17,472 nt of DNA from UBA7656 sp040755335 (GTDB lineage Bacteria; Acidobacteriota; Blastocatellia; UBA7656): positions 1 through 17,472 of the forward strand of contig JBFMAU010000122.1 in the NCBI GenBank assembly GCA_040755335.1, in the 5' to 3' direction. Below are positions 6,915 to 15,085 of the stretch, piece by piece (position 1 is the first letter of the stretch; the number at the start of each line of letters is the position of its first letter). The translations under genes and the position numbers were made by a program. The notes below the pieces were generated by a model that did no database searches, was not told the DNA's origin, and saw only the letters and a list, made by a program, of their open reading frames with translations.

Positions 6915-9227
6915 ATGTCGCTCGACGCGATCAGCTTTGGAAAAATAAACTCTCATCTCGACAGGCTCTTCGCCGGTCTCGAATCCGTGCTTGCAGCGAG
7001 CGAGCGCGAGTTGGCGCAATCGCTCGACACTATCCACGAAGACCCTGTTTACCGTTCGATCGCGGGCGGATTTCCCATGCCTGTCGCCTCGTCTCCCTCG
7101 TCCGAAAGGCTCCGTCAGCGCATCTCTTCGATAAGCGAGAAAGCAGGCGCGCGCCGCTCCATTCTTAAAGCTTTCCTCGACGCCGTAGAACGCTTTCTTG
7201 AAAGCCACCCCTCCAGGTGGCCCGATCAGGGTTATTTCATAGTGCCTGTTATGGCCGAAAGCGGCCAGTCGCGCGACGCAGGTATGGTCTATCTTCAGGC
7301 AGTGCCGCGGCTGCTCGTCACAGAAAAACTTCACATCGAAGACCTGACACGCGACCGCAATCTGTTGACGGCTACGAAGGATTATTTCGGCAAGATCGCT
7401 TCCGCTTTGATGAAGACCGTTTATTACGTTCAGATTCCTCCCTTCGAGTTGTATGACACGCTGACTCATTACACCTATCGATTGCAGTTCGGTTGCCAGA
7501 TAACCGAAGGCAAATCGATAGGAGCCGCCGCGCTTGCCACATTCGCTTTGGTTCATTTTCAAACCATGCTCGGCGAGCAGTTCCACAACGTAGTTGCGCC
7601 CCGATGCGGGACTTTTCTCACAGGCGAAGTCGATGTCGATGGACGTGTGCATCAGGTCGAGGACGCGGCGGAGAAAGTCGCCTGCGCTCTGGAAGAATTC
7701 GGCCCCGATCTCAGATTCATACTGCCGAATGAAAACCGCTTGCCGCTCTATCTCGAACAGCGCATCGCTCCGGGAAATCTGCATTACGTCAATACCGCCG
7801 AAGAACTCCTCGCCGCCGTCTTCTCATCCGCTGATGACTTTCGGGGTCTGGATCAGGCGCGGGCCGCTTTGTTCAGGCTGCTTTCTCCCGTTCAGAGAAG
7901 CACGCTGAGAAAACTCATCATCCCCGGCATCGCTTCGGATGTTTACGAAAAAATGGCCGAGAAGCGCGGAGCCTGGACTACTCCCAGACGACAGGAAGGC
8001 GGCGTCTATGCTCTATCGACAGCCTGGCGCGACCGCCTCGACATAAGGCTGAGTCTTGAGTTGTCGGGATTGCAGGAGGCAAACGAATCGAACGGCGGAC
8101 GCGAGATGGTCGAGATCATACTCGATGGAAGCGAGCAGATGAGCGAGCATTGGATCACGGATCAAACGACAGGCGTCTGTCGCATGACCACGGCGCTTTT
8201 CGAAATCGACCGCCGCATCAATCCCGACGCGCAAGACCTCGTGTGCGGATTCCTCAGCCATCAGGAGTTCTACACAGTCCGGCACGGGATGCTGGCTTCG
8301 GAGATCGAAGCCTTGATTCAGAAGATCAGACGCGAACACAGGCTTGAGCATCGCGGCCCATTCTTTCGCCCCGTGTATGAATCTTCTCTCAGAAAGTATC
8401 ACGACCGATTGAAGCGCGTTTACATTCTTTCGGATCATCGCGCGCCCGATCTGGATGATTTGAAAGAGCCGAATCTTTCCTCTCTGAAACATCTTCGACT
8501 GCTTACAGAAGGCGAAGAAGAAGCAGTCGCGCTCTTCGAAGAGGGAGGGAAACTCAGTCCCTCGACGCTCGACCGCTACTTTCAGAGAGAGCGAGGGACG
8601 ATCAGCGAGATTCAAATCGATCTTGGAGATGAACTGCCCGTCGAGTGGGAACCTGCCGAGGGAACGCTCGATATGGAAGAAGAGAGCTTCATATTCAGAT
8701 TCAAGGTCGATGATCTCAGGAGCGAAGTGAGGATTCGACTGGCCAATCAGCATCCTCATTCGTTCAAAATCAGCGGGCGTATACTCCGCGACGACGGCCC
8801 TGCAAGTTTTTCTTTCGTCGAGCATCCCACCCTCAGCGCGCTCGCCCCTCTCCATTCGCCTGATGTGATCCGTTTGACGGATGAAGAATTCGAAGCGTGG
8901 CTCAGGTTCGAGACTCCGGGTTGGCGATGCCCCTCGTGCGGTTCTTCAGAATCCCATCTGCTCGACGCGCCGGAAGGGAGGTTTCGCGAAAGGATAGTCT
9001 TTGAGAGCCTGCGCCATTTGTCCGATGGATACGTGTTGATGCGGAAAGGCGCGGCTGAGTCGATATTCTTCCGCACGGGCTGCCAGGTTTCCGGTCTCTC
9101 TTTTGTCGTCATCAGCGGCAGCCTTTACTGGTCGCAAACCAGAGGACGAGTGGCGGAAGTCCCTTATGAAAACGGATTCTATTGTCTGAGAACCGGCTCC
9201 GATGTGTTTTATCTATGCCGCGTGTGA
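6915..9227 (+). CDS. Lon-type protease domain fused to vWA-like domain
   Basis: A 770-aa protein with no AAA+ motor of its own. Residues about 185-302 match the Lon (S16) proteolytic fold: GKSIGAA with candidate nucleophile S201 where Lon has GPSAG, TGEVDVDGRV (236-245) where Lon has TGEI-LRG-V, AAEK with candidate general base K254, then a FILPNEN strand (268-274) where Lon has VLIP-EN. The TGE-to-Lys spacing equals that of E. coli Lon; the Ser-to-Lys spacing is about 10 longer, from an insert before TGE. Residues about 397-515 look vWA-like: VEIILDGSEQM (399-409, a partial DxSxS metal site) and a closing strand VYILSDHRAPD (502-512). A lone CPSC (672-675) sits in the unassigned C-terminal part (about 560-770). 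The ATG at 6915 is chosen with GGAGG at 6905-6909; GTG at 6912 is the alternative. Likely an ATP-independent or partner-driven protease served by the upstream AAA+ gene (inference). The Lon call is fairly strong, the vWA call moderate. Confidence 0.93.
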   Translation: MSLDAISFGKINSHLDRLFAGLESVLAASERELAQSLDTIHEDPVYRSIAGGFPMPVASSPSSERLRQRISSISEKAGARRSILKAFLDAVERFLESHPSRWPDQGYFIVPVMAESGQSRDAGMVYLQAVPRLLVTEKLHIEDLTRDRNLLTATKDYFGKIASALMKTVYYVQIPPFELYDTLTHYTYRLQFGCQITEGKSIGAAALATFALVHFQTMLGEQFHNVVAPRCGTFLTGEVDVDGRVHQVEDAAEKVACALEEFGPDLRFILPNENRLPLYLEQRIAPGNLHYVNTAEELLAAVFSSADDFRGLDQARAALFRLLSPVQRSTLRKLIIPGIASDVYEKMAEKRGAWTTPRRQEGGVYALSTAWRDRLDIRLSLELSGLQEANESNGGREMVEIILDGSEQMSEHWITDQTTGVCRMTTALFEIDRRINPDAQDLVCGFLSHQEFYTVRHGMLASEIEALIQKIRREHRLEHRGPFFRPVYESSLRKYHDRLKRVYILSDHRAPDLDDLKEPNLSSLKHLRLLTEGEEEAVALFEEGGKLSPSTLDRYFQRERGTISEIQIDLGDELPVEWEPAEGTLDMEEESFIFRFKVDDLRSEVRIRLANQHPHSFKISGRILRDDGPASFSFVEHPTLSALAPLHSPDVIRLTDEEFEAWLRFETPGWRCPSCGSSESHLLDAPEGRFRERIVFESLRHLSDGYVLMRKGAAESIFFRTGCQVSGLSFVVISGSLYWSQTRGRVAEVPYENGFYCLRTGSDVFYLCRV

Positions 9228-9241
9228 AAGAGATGAAAGCG

Positions 9242-11335
9242 ATGGAGGAAATATTTGAGATTCAAGCAGCGCGGGATCGCAGGACGGGGTTTCCTGTTTT
9301 GCGACTGAGCGACAATGATTCATTCGTTTCGCTCTTTCCCGTGATGAAGCTTCAGGCGGAGCAGTGGATATGGGAAGGAGGATTGCGCCATACAGAAGCG
9401 TACCTGACCACTCTTTTGATAGAGCGTATGGAGCGCATGGAACAAAACCACGCTCCGCAGAAATATCCCGAAAGCCTCAAGAAGTTGCTTCGCGCGCCTA
9501 TCTCGGAGGGCAGAGAGGAGAATCTGCCGGGTCTTATAGCCACGAACCTGACTCTCTGGAATTCGGATGATGAAATCACTCGATCCGACGTCCGGTTTCC
9601 AACTCCCACAAGCGAGTGGGGGCGTTTGATACGATGGGCGGGCGGGAGCGTGCCGTCTTACTTTGAGTGGACGAAAGCGCGGGAGCGATTCAATCGCTTC
9701 CGAACGAAAGATATCATCAACTCGGTGCTAAGGCTTGGGTTTCCGCTGGCTCCGGCGATTCAGTTCCTCATGCAAAAATTCACCGAACTCATATCGGAAG
9801 AAGAAAGAGGGCTTCCATTCATCAATCTCGGACTCTATGAATTGATCTCCAACGCGAAGGAGTTTCAAAAAATAACTGAGGACCCGCCGGTGACGCTCTG
9901 GCGACCGCAAGTCGCAGGCGAGAGCGCGCTATGGCCTACGGTCGAAAGCCGCGAGGTCCGCTGGCGACCCGTCCTCCAGCAACACCTGCCGGTAGTGACG
10001 GCGCGGCTGTGGTACGAAGAGTCTCAGGTTTCAGACAGCCAGCCCGATGGCGGTTTCAATCACTTTCGGCTTGCGGCTGATACGCCACTCGTCGAAGAGC
10101 CTGACGCGATGGAAACCAGACGGAGCAGATCGACAGGCGCGCTCAACAGCTATCGCTCATCGAGAGTGACTATGGAGAATCGCTGTCCGGTTTGTTACCA
10201 CGCGGTTCCGGTCGAAGTTTTTCAAAACGACGCGGGCTTGTGGTGTTATCTCGAAGCGACGCAGGCAAGCAGCGACGACGATGATGAAAAAATTCAGGGA
10301 GTCCGCTCGCACAGCAACACCAGACCTCCAAGGCGCAGGGGCTTCGTTCAGGTCGAAGCCGTTCATCGCGAATATCTGACGGTTGCAAGGCGCGACCCGT
10401 CAAAGATTCGCTCCGTCTGTCTGAGCGGGTGGAAACAATCGGGCAAGACGACATGGCTGTTGAGCCTGTGGGGGCTTATGACCTTTCCGCAGGGCAACTC
10501 CCGACTGCCCAGAGCGTTTCCTTCTCACTGGGGATTCGATCAGATCAAATGCTCTCTGCTGGATTTCATAAGCGGCGAAGACCTCATTAACATCTTCAAA
10601 CAGACCGAAGCGATGTGGATCGATGGAGACCTGCCCATACGAACCACCGCGCTGACGCGCGCGCTGCGTTGTCCGGTTCTTTTCAAGATCGCTCGAAGGA
10701 TCACGCCGTTGTGGACATCCAGACGCCAGATCATTTTGAACTTCAACGATATCGCTGGCGAGTTGATGACTAAGCCCGCCGATTTGCCCAACAATGAAGA
10801 CTACCCGAATATCAGCACCACGACTGATGTAATTTTTCTCGCCCCGGCTCACCAGATTCACAATGCCAGCCAGTTTCTCGAAATATTTGCCGGGGGATTG
10901 GGCGCGGTGGAATTCAATGGCAAGGCGATTGACACCCGTCAGATCAATTTGATCCTCGCCATCAGCCAGATCGACCGTCTTCGTCACAGCCCCGATGCTG
11001 ATGCTGCGAGCCTGCTCGAAATACTGATGAGGCCCCCCTACACGCTGCCGGATAATCAGCAGGCAGGAGGGAGTCTCGAAGAATACTGCGCGGCGATGAA
11101 GCAGGTTCATTTCGATCTGCAATCGTTGCTCGAATCCAGATTCAATACTCTGACCAAAGTCGCCTCACGATTCGCCTCAGTGCGCTACTGCGGATTTTCA
11201 GCCTTCGGATTCCAGCCTGTTATGGAAGGAAAAAAAGCCAAAGTGGAAGCCTGTCTGCCATTCGAGCCGCAGCCTGTGCGCGTGGCTGATCCGTTGCTGT
11301 GGCTGCTGAGCGAAAATGGGCTTATCGATTTTTGA
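9242..11335 (+). CDS. P-loop GTPase-like protein with zinc-knuckle-like cysteines
   Basis: A 697-aa protein with a C-terminal nucleotide-binding domain: Walker A GWKQSGKT (396-403), switch II/Walker B-like FNDIAGE (501-507; D503, G506), a strand VIFLAP (530-535), and LILAISQIDRL (570-580), where SQID occupies the NKxD guanine-recognition position. This order fits TRAFAC-type GTPases, in particular the double-GTPase-like families I recall from predicted conflict systems; the degenerate NKxD leaves GTP specificity open. Just before it, CPVC (315-318) may form part of a zinc site, followed by an acidic stretch SSDDDDE (343-349). The N-terminal ~300 residues are unassigned. The start is uncertain: in-frame ATGs occur at 9215, 9233 and 9242, and a TTG at 9182; 9242 avoids overlap with the upstream gene. 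The following GAP1-like gene begins 9 bases after the stop, as expected for a GTPase and its partner. Confidence 0.92.
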   Translation: MEEIFEIQAARDRRTGFPVLRLSDNDSFVSLFPVMKLQAEQWIWEGGLRHTEAYLTTLLIERMERMEQNHAPQKYPESLKKLLRAPISEGREENLPGLIATNLTLWNSDDEITRSDVRFPTPTSEWGRLIRWAGGSVPSYFEWTKARERFNRFRTKDIINSVLRLGFPLAPAIQFLMQKFTELISEEERGLPFINLGLYELISNAKEFQKITEDPPVTLWRPQVAGESALWPTVESREVRWRPVLQQHLPVVTARLWYEESQVSDSQPDGGFNHFRLAADTPLVEEPDAMETRRSRSTGALNSYRSSRVTMENRCPVCYHAVPVEVFQNDAGLWCYLEATQASSDDDDEKIQGVRSHSNTRPPRRRGFVQVEAVHREYLTVARRDPSKIRSVCLSGWKQSGKTTWLLSLWGLMTFPQGNSRLPRAFPSHWGFDQIKCSLLDFISGEDLINIFKQTEAMWIDGDLPIRTTALTRALRCPVLFKIARRITPLWTSRRQIILNFNDIAGELMTKPADLPNNEDYPNISTTTDVIFLAPAHQIHNASQFLEIFAGGLGAVEFNGKAIDTRQINLILAISQIDRLRHSPDADAASLLEILMRPPYTLPDNQQAGGSLEEYCAAMKQVHFDLQSLLESRFNTLTKVASRFASVRYCGFSAFGFQPVMEGKKAKVEACLPFEPQPVRVADPLLWLLSENGLIDF

Positions 11336-11344
11336 GAGTTGTCT

Positions 11345-13189
11345 ATGCGATTTTATCAACACGTCTATGGCCGAGTGATGAAAGGATACACGGGCGCTTC
11401 GCCGGGTTATCAACTCGCCGCCCTCAGCGACGAGCTTGCCGACAAGCCTGAAATGATAGAGAAGCTGAATCGTTTCTCGTTCTTCAACATGCGCGGCGGG
11501 CAGGGCGACGAAGCGCGCTTCAGCTTCTATCGACCGGCAAAAGGATTCCTCGCCTTCGGGTGCAGCCGTCTGGCGCGGGATCGAACGGGGGCCATCGGTT
11601 CTTTCGCCCATCATTTCGTCTGCGAGGAAAGCGAATTTCTGCGCGCCTCCTTTTCACCCTCTTCGCTCATAAGGCGGCTCGCTTCTGCTGACGTCGAAAT
11701 CAAATTCTTCGAAAGCGAAAGCCATCTGCCTGCGAACCGTTCGCTCGACGCGCGCGAATTCCAGCCCGAAAGCGCGGAGCCGCAGGGCGGACGATTTCAC
11801 GCGCTCGCGCTTGAGATAGGAAATATTTTTTTGAACAAAACGGAACAGGCCATCCCGCTGGTCGTCGCTTCGGATGAAGACGCATGGGCCATACTCGATG
11901 AATTGTTCAGTCTGCTGCCGCGACTGGAAGCTTCGCGCCTGAGTTTTTCGACGCTCTTCGTCGATGCGTCCGAATTCACATGGAGTTTCAAACTGATCTT
12001 CGTGCCGGACAGAAAGTTCATTCCGGTCGAATCCTACAACTACGCCATATTCGAGACGGGCGAAGCTATCTCGCGACCGTCAAGACCCGTCCCTCTCATA
12101 TCGCTATGGATGGATCGCGCTGGCGAAGCTCCCCGCTTTTTGGAATTCGCGAACACGCTGCGCCACGCGCCCGCGAGAAGACAGGAGGCAGAAACTCTGC
12201 TCGACTCTCTGCTTCCGCTTGGGGCGATCTTTCGCGATTCAATCGAGAGCCTGCAAATTCCAAATGTCTTCAACCTTATATTGAAGAATGCCGATTGGAT
12301 CGTCGCCTACAGGCGCGCAGGCAAGCCGCTCGTGTACGAAGATATGATTGAAACGATATGGGAAAACACCCTGGGGCCTGAAGCCTACTTCGTCCCGCTG
12401 TTGAAAGCGGCTCCGCAACTCGATCAACCGGGCTTTGCGGATTCGCTCCTCATCGATCTGGCCCGACGCGCAGCTTCCGATCAGGCCGAGGTCTCACTTA
12501 TATGTTCTCTGCCATCGCCGGATATGCTCAATCGCTTTTATATGCTCGCCGCCGACAGGCTCAAATTGTCCGATCAGCAGAAACTAGCTCGAAGGTTGAG
12601 AGGCCAGCCTTTTTATCACAATCAGCTTCACGACTCCATAGCGCGCCATGTGGTAGGGCTGATTCGAAGCGATCAGCGGGAATGGATCGAACCGGCTCGA
12701 TGGCTCCAGAGCGAACAGGACGCGCTCGGCGCACACACTTTCGCGCGAGCCGCGCTAGACCTTGCCAACTGGGTCTACAGCAAAGGACGACAGAGCCTCC
12801 GATTGAGCGGGTATCAGATCGACAGGCGACAATACAGCGATCTTCTCGAAGCCGCGTGGAGAGGAGGCGCGGACTTTATCAAAGTCGACTGGGTCGACGA
12901 TTGCTTCTATCATCAGAATCACTATGAATACTATTTCGCTTTTCTTGTCGCGAGGCTGCGCGCGTCGGGTCTTTCAACGCAGAAGGGAATACTGCGGATC
13001 ATCGCCGCGCGGTTCCGCTCGCAGGCCGCGCGCAACCGCGATCTCGTCGAGGCGATAAAAAGAGACGACGACGCTTCGTCTCTCGCAAAGTATCTAAGAG
13101 AGCAGTTGAGAGATAACAACGCGCTCGATGATCGAGCCAGCGACATCCTGAAATCAATCGAGCGAGAGTCGAAATGGAAATTGTTTTGA
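11345..13189 (+). CDS. GTPase-associated protein 1 (GAP1)-like protein
   Basis: A 614-aa predicted soluble partner of the neighbouring GTPase. The N-terminal ~100 residues carry the pattern I associate with GAP1 N-terminal domains: YGRVMKGYTGASPGYQLAA (8-26) with a Ser-Asp turn, later YRPAKGFLAFGCSR (62-75), then an Arg/Gly segment and FAHHFV (87-92), where related proteins read R-G-x-x-x-H. The middle and C-terminal parts (about 150-614) are helical and unassigned but match GAP1 in overall size. No transmembrane segment is seen. The ATG at 11345 is used; a TTG two codons upstream is possible. No strong Shine-Dalgarno is visible, and coupling to the GTPase stop 9 bases earlier may provide initiation. 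In known families GAP1 genes neighbour a P-loop GTPase, as here. Assignment is from remembered motifs and is moderate. Confidence 0.9.
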   Translation: MRFYQHVYGRVMKGYTGASPGYQLAALSDELADKPEMIEKLNRFSFFNMRGGQGDEARFSFYRPAKGFLAFGCSRLARDRTGAIGSFAHHFVCEESEFLRASFSPSSLIRRLASADVEIKFFESESHLPANRSLDAREFQPESAEPQGGRFHALALEIGNIFLNKTEQAIPLVVASDEDAWAILDELFSLLPRLEASRLSFSTLFVDASEFTWSFKLIFVPDRKFIPVESYNYAIFETGEAISRPSRPVPLISLWMDRAGEAPRFLEFANTLRHAPARRQEAETLLDSLLPLGAIFRDSIESLQIPNVFNLILKNADWIVAYRRAGKPLVYEDMIETIWENTLGPEAYFVPLLKAAPQLDQPGFADSLLIDLARRAASDQAEVSLICSLPSPDMLNRFYMLAADRLKLSDQQKLARRLRGQPFYHNQLHDSIARHVVGLIRSDQREWIEPARWLQSEQDALGAHTFARAALDLANWVYSKGRQSLRLSGYQIDRRQYSDLLEAAWRGGADFIKVDWVDDCFYHQNHYEYYFAFLVARLRASGLSTQKGILRIIAARFRSQAARNRDLVEAIKRDDDASSLAKYLREQLRDNNALDDRASDILKSIERESKWKLF

Positions 13190-13205
13190 CCGAGAGGTTT
13201 TTGAC

Positions 13206-13232
13206 GTACAACAGGCTGCCAGCGTGCTGTAC
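13206..13232. repeat. REP-like palindrome, copy 1
   Basis: A 27-base near-perfect palindrome flanked by GTACA and TGTAC, with core GCTG-C-CAGC. It lies in the 64-base gap between the GAP1-like and coiled-coil genes, just before the latter's ribosome binding site. The 22-base segment 13211-13232 matches copy 2 (15039-15060) at 18 positions, which marks a dispersed repeat family. As RNA it would form a hairpin and could influence mRNA stability or translation of the next gene. Confidence 0.75.
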
Positions 13233-13240
13233 ATGTTGAG

Positions 13241-13245
13241 AGGAG
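13241..13245 (+). promoter_or_regulatory. RBS of the coiled-coil gene
   Basis: AGGAG within a purine-rich stretch (13238-13248), 8 bases before the ATG at 13254. It argues against the upstream in-frame GTG at 13224, which lies inside the REP-like palindrome. Confidence 0.75.
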
Positions 13246-13253
13246 AAGTTGCC

Positions 13254-14192
13254 ATGAGCGGACGAAAATACTCGCTGGTCGAGCTTGCAAACAATGTCAG
13301 AGGAGCCATCCGTTGTCGGCTGGAGGCAGAGGAAGCCTGCGCGCATGCCGAAAGCCTTGTCGCCGCTCTTACAGAAGCGGCCCGTTCTACGCCTGCTCTT
13401 ATGGAAGCCGCTTCATCCGCCGGAAGGACTTTTGCCGAGATAAAAAATCACCTCGACGATTTGTCGAAAACTTTCGACGAATCGCGGATGATGCAACTCA
13501 CGCTCGATCAGGTGCAGCAGGAACGTCAGAGGGTGGAGCGACTGAAATTAAATCTGGATCGAATCTCTAACGAATGCCGCGCGGGGAATGAAGCGGCGGC
13601 TCTCAGAGTCGAACTCGTAGCCGTCATCGACCGACTGCAAAAGGATCGCGATGAGATCGAGCCGTGGCTGCGCGATGTTTACGATCCATTCACCGAGGAG
13701 ACGCGCCGACTGCTTGAGCAATCAGACGAAGAGATTCGCGCGCGGGGCAGCATCAGCGCGCTTGCAGGACGAATCCATCAGCAGATCGCCCGTTACGAAG
13801 CGATGAGAGAAAAAGCCGCCGAGCGTCGCCTGCTCGACCGCGAACGCCGACACATCGCCTACGCGCTGAAATCCGTTTGCGCTGAAATGGCCTTCGACGC
13901 CAATCTGCTCCCTCAAAGCGGCCCTCTCGAAGACCTCGTCGTTGAAGTAAACACTTTCGCCTACGGGATGCTTGAGTTTCGATTGCAACTCGACGGCACT
14001 ATTCGCTCCCGGTCGGAGATGATCGAAGCGTCGTGCTGCGCGAATTTTTCCATGATAGAAGACAAGCTTCGCGCGCTCGGAGTCCTGAGCGGTTTTCGTT
14101 ACGAAGCGGATCAGCAGCCTGTGCGACTGAGGAAGGGCGAAAAGTCGTTGTCTGATTCAGAGCCGGGAGCGACCCGGCGAGAGGGGCTATGA
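13254..14192 (+). CDS. Coiled-coil protein, unknown family
   Basis: A 312-aa soluble protein, mostly long charged helices. Residues about 60-200 have heptad-like stretches rich in Glu, Arg, Gln and Leu (for example LDQVQQERQRVERLKLNLDR, 84-103), so a coiled coil is likely. Residues about 224-292 look globular, with alternating strands (LVVEVNTFAYGMLEFRLQLD) and a double-Cys SCCANF (260-265). The C-terminal tail is charged. I do not recognise the family. It could be a structural or bridging subunit between the GTPase/GAP1 pair and the radical-SAM protein. The stop overlaps the next start as ATGA, so translation is probably coupled to the radical-SAM gene. Confidence 0.9.
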   Translation: MSGRKYSLVELANNVRGAIRCRLEAEEACAHAESLVAALTEAARSTPALMEAASSAGRTFAEIKNHLDDLSKTFDESRMMQLTLDQVQQERQRVERLKLNLDRISNECRAGNEAAALRVELVAVIDRLQKDRDEIEPWLRDVYDPFTEETRRLLEQSDEEIRARGSISALAGRIHQQIARYEAMREKAAERRLLDRERRHIAYALKSVCAEMAFDANLLPQSGPLEDLVVEVNTFAYGMLEFRLQLDGTIRSRSEMIEASCCANFSMIEDKLRALGVLSGFRYEADQQPVRLRKGEKSLSDSEPGATRREGL

Positions 14193-14836
14193 CACAGATT
14201 CCGGTCAATCTTTATCCTGAGATTTTTCCCCGTCTCAACATAGCCGACATCGATGTGGTGGAAGGAGCAGCCGGACCGGGCCGCCGTCTGGTGGTCTGGC
14301 TGCAAGGGTGTCTCAAGCGATGTTCGGGTTGCGCCAATGCAGCTTTCCTGATTGAAAAGACAAACCGCGTTTTGAGCGTCGAGCATCTGCTCAAAGTCCT
14401 CGATGAAACAGAAGTGAGCGGCGTCACTCTGAGCGGCGGAGAGCCGGTCGCTCAGGCTAAGGCACTACTGCCGTTTCTCAGAGCCGTCGGCAATCGCGGT
14501 CTGAGTGTAGTCTGCTATTCCGGCTACACGCTGGAAGAGCTAAGGCGCGAGGATAACGATCCGGCGCTGGCGGAGTTTTTGAATCGGATCGATCTGCTAA
14601 TCGATGGCGAGTACGAACGGGATTTGCCGCGCGCAGGGCCGTATCGATCAAGTTCGAATCAACGGCTGCATTTTTTATCGGGGCGCATCTCGGAAGATGA
14701 GTGCGCGGAAAATACGGAAACCGTTTTCAGGATAACAGGCTCGCGCGCAATAGCGACCGGAACTCTCCCTTTCGATATCAGACGCCAACTGTTTGAAAAA
14801 CTCCGCGCGCGCGGCATCACCCTGACGCCTGACTAA
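14189..14836 (+). CDS. Radical-SAM activase-like protein (NrdG/4Fe-4S single-cluster type)
   Basis: A 215-aa predicted radical-SAM enzyme. WLQGCLKRCSGC (37-48) has the C-x3-C-x2-C cluster motif (C41, C45, C48). VTLSGGEP (79-86) is the SAM-binding GGEP motif; YSGYTLEEL (110-118) and DLLIDGEYERDLP (135-147), then YRSSSNQRL (152-160), match conserved positions of the NrdG/pyruvate-formate-lyase-activase-like small family. Members usually make a glycyl radical on a partner such as NrdD or PflB, or install other modifications. No glycyl-radical enzyme is encoded in this window, so the substrate is unknown and I do not give the symbol nrdG. It overlaps the coiled-coil gene by 4 bases (ATGA). Oxygen-sensitive chemistry in this operon is unexpected and may modify one of the neighbouring proteins (inference). 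Confidence 0.95.
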   Translation: MTQIPVNLYPEIFPRLNIADIDVVEGAAGPGRRLVVWLQGCLKRCSGCANAAFLIEKTNRVLSVEHLLKVLDETEVSGVTLSGGEPVAQAKALLPFLRAVGNRGLSVVCYSGYTLEELRREDNDPALAEFLNRIDLLIDGEYERDLPRAGPYRSSSNQRLHFLSGRISEDECAENTETVFRITGSRAIATGTLPFDIRRQLFEKLRARGITLTPD

Positions 14837-14894
14837 TATTTGTAGTGATGAAATAGTAATGCCGGGATCGAGCAGGTGTGCTATGAAGGTTTCT

Positions 14895-14985
14895 TTCACA
14901 GCAGAGGCGCGGAGGTCGCAGAGCGGGCGCAGAGAAAAAAGAAATCTCTGCGCAACCTCTGCGTTCTCGGCGACTCTGCGGTGAA
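14895..14985. repeat. MITE-like inverted repeat, 41-base arms
   Basis: The left arm (14895-14935) and the reverse complement of the right arm (14945-14985) are each 41 bases and match at 33 positions without gaps, separated by a 9-base A-rich loop. The arms begin TTCAC-GCAGAG and end GCGCAGAGA, and contain repeated GCAGAG blocks about 14-16 bases apart. The element has no coding capacity, no transposase and no clear target-site duplication. Similar CGCAGAG-rich palindromes are, from memory, abundant interspersed repeats in many environmental bacteria. The transcript would form a long hairpin. Confidence 0.8.
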
Positions 14986-15036
14986 TCTCTCTCAAACAGT
15001 CGAGCATTATTTTTTATCACTGCCAGTTTGGGAACT

Positions 15037-15060
15037 CAGCAGGTTGCCAGCTTGCTGCAC
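15037..15060. repeat. REP-like palindrome, copy 2
   Basis: A diverged copy of the element at 13206-13232: the core AGGTTGCCAGCTTGCTG aligns with AGGCTGCCAGCGTGCTG. It forms an imperfect hairpin and ends 25 bases before the HEAT-repeat gene. Like copy 1 it lies directly upstream of a gene in the same orientation. Confidence 0.7.
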
Positions 15061-15085
15061 CCATTCCGAGCAGATGGATTGAGAA

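Larger units (their letters stand above)
14837..15085. other. Repeat-bearing gap between radical-SAM and HEAT genes
   Basis: The longest gap inside the plus-strand run (249 bases). It contains a MITE-like inverted repeat and a REP-like palindrome, described separately. I see no gene and no convincing promoter or T-tract terminator. The break may divide the cluster into two transcripts or may simply reflect repeat insertion. Confidence 0.7.

Noticed and set aside
6714..7784. 356-aa minus-strand open frame
   Set aside because: Antisense shadow of the Lon-like gene, whose forward frame carries clear protease motifs and a good ribosome binding site.
8013..8855. 280-aa minus-strand open frame
   Set aside because: Antisense shadow of the same Lon-like/vWA gene; no motifs and no upstream ribosome binding site.
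14189..14836. Bona fide nrdG
   Set aside because: Motifs fit the family, but without nrdD in context the specific function cannot be assigned.
14895..14985. Intrinsic terminator after the radical-SAM gene
   Set aside because: The hairpin is very long and is followed by a mixed sequence, not a run of T; better explained as an inverted repeat element.
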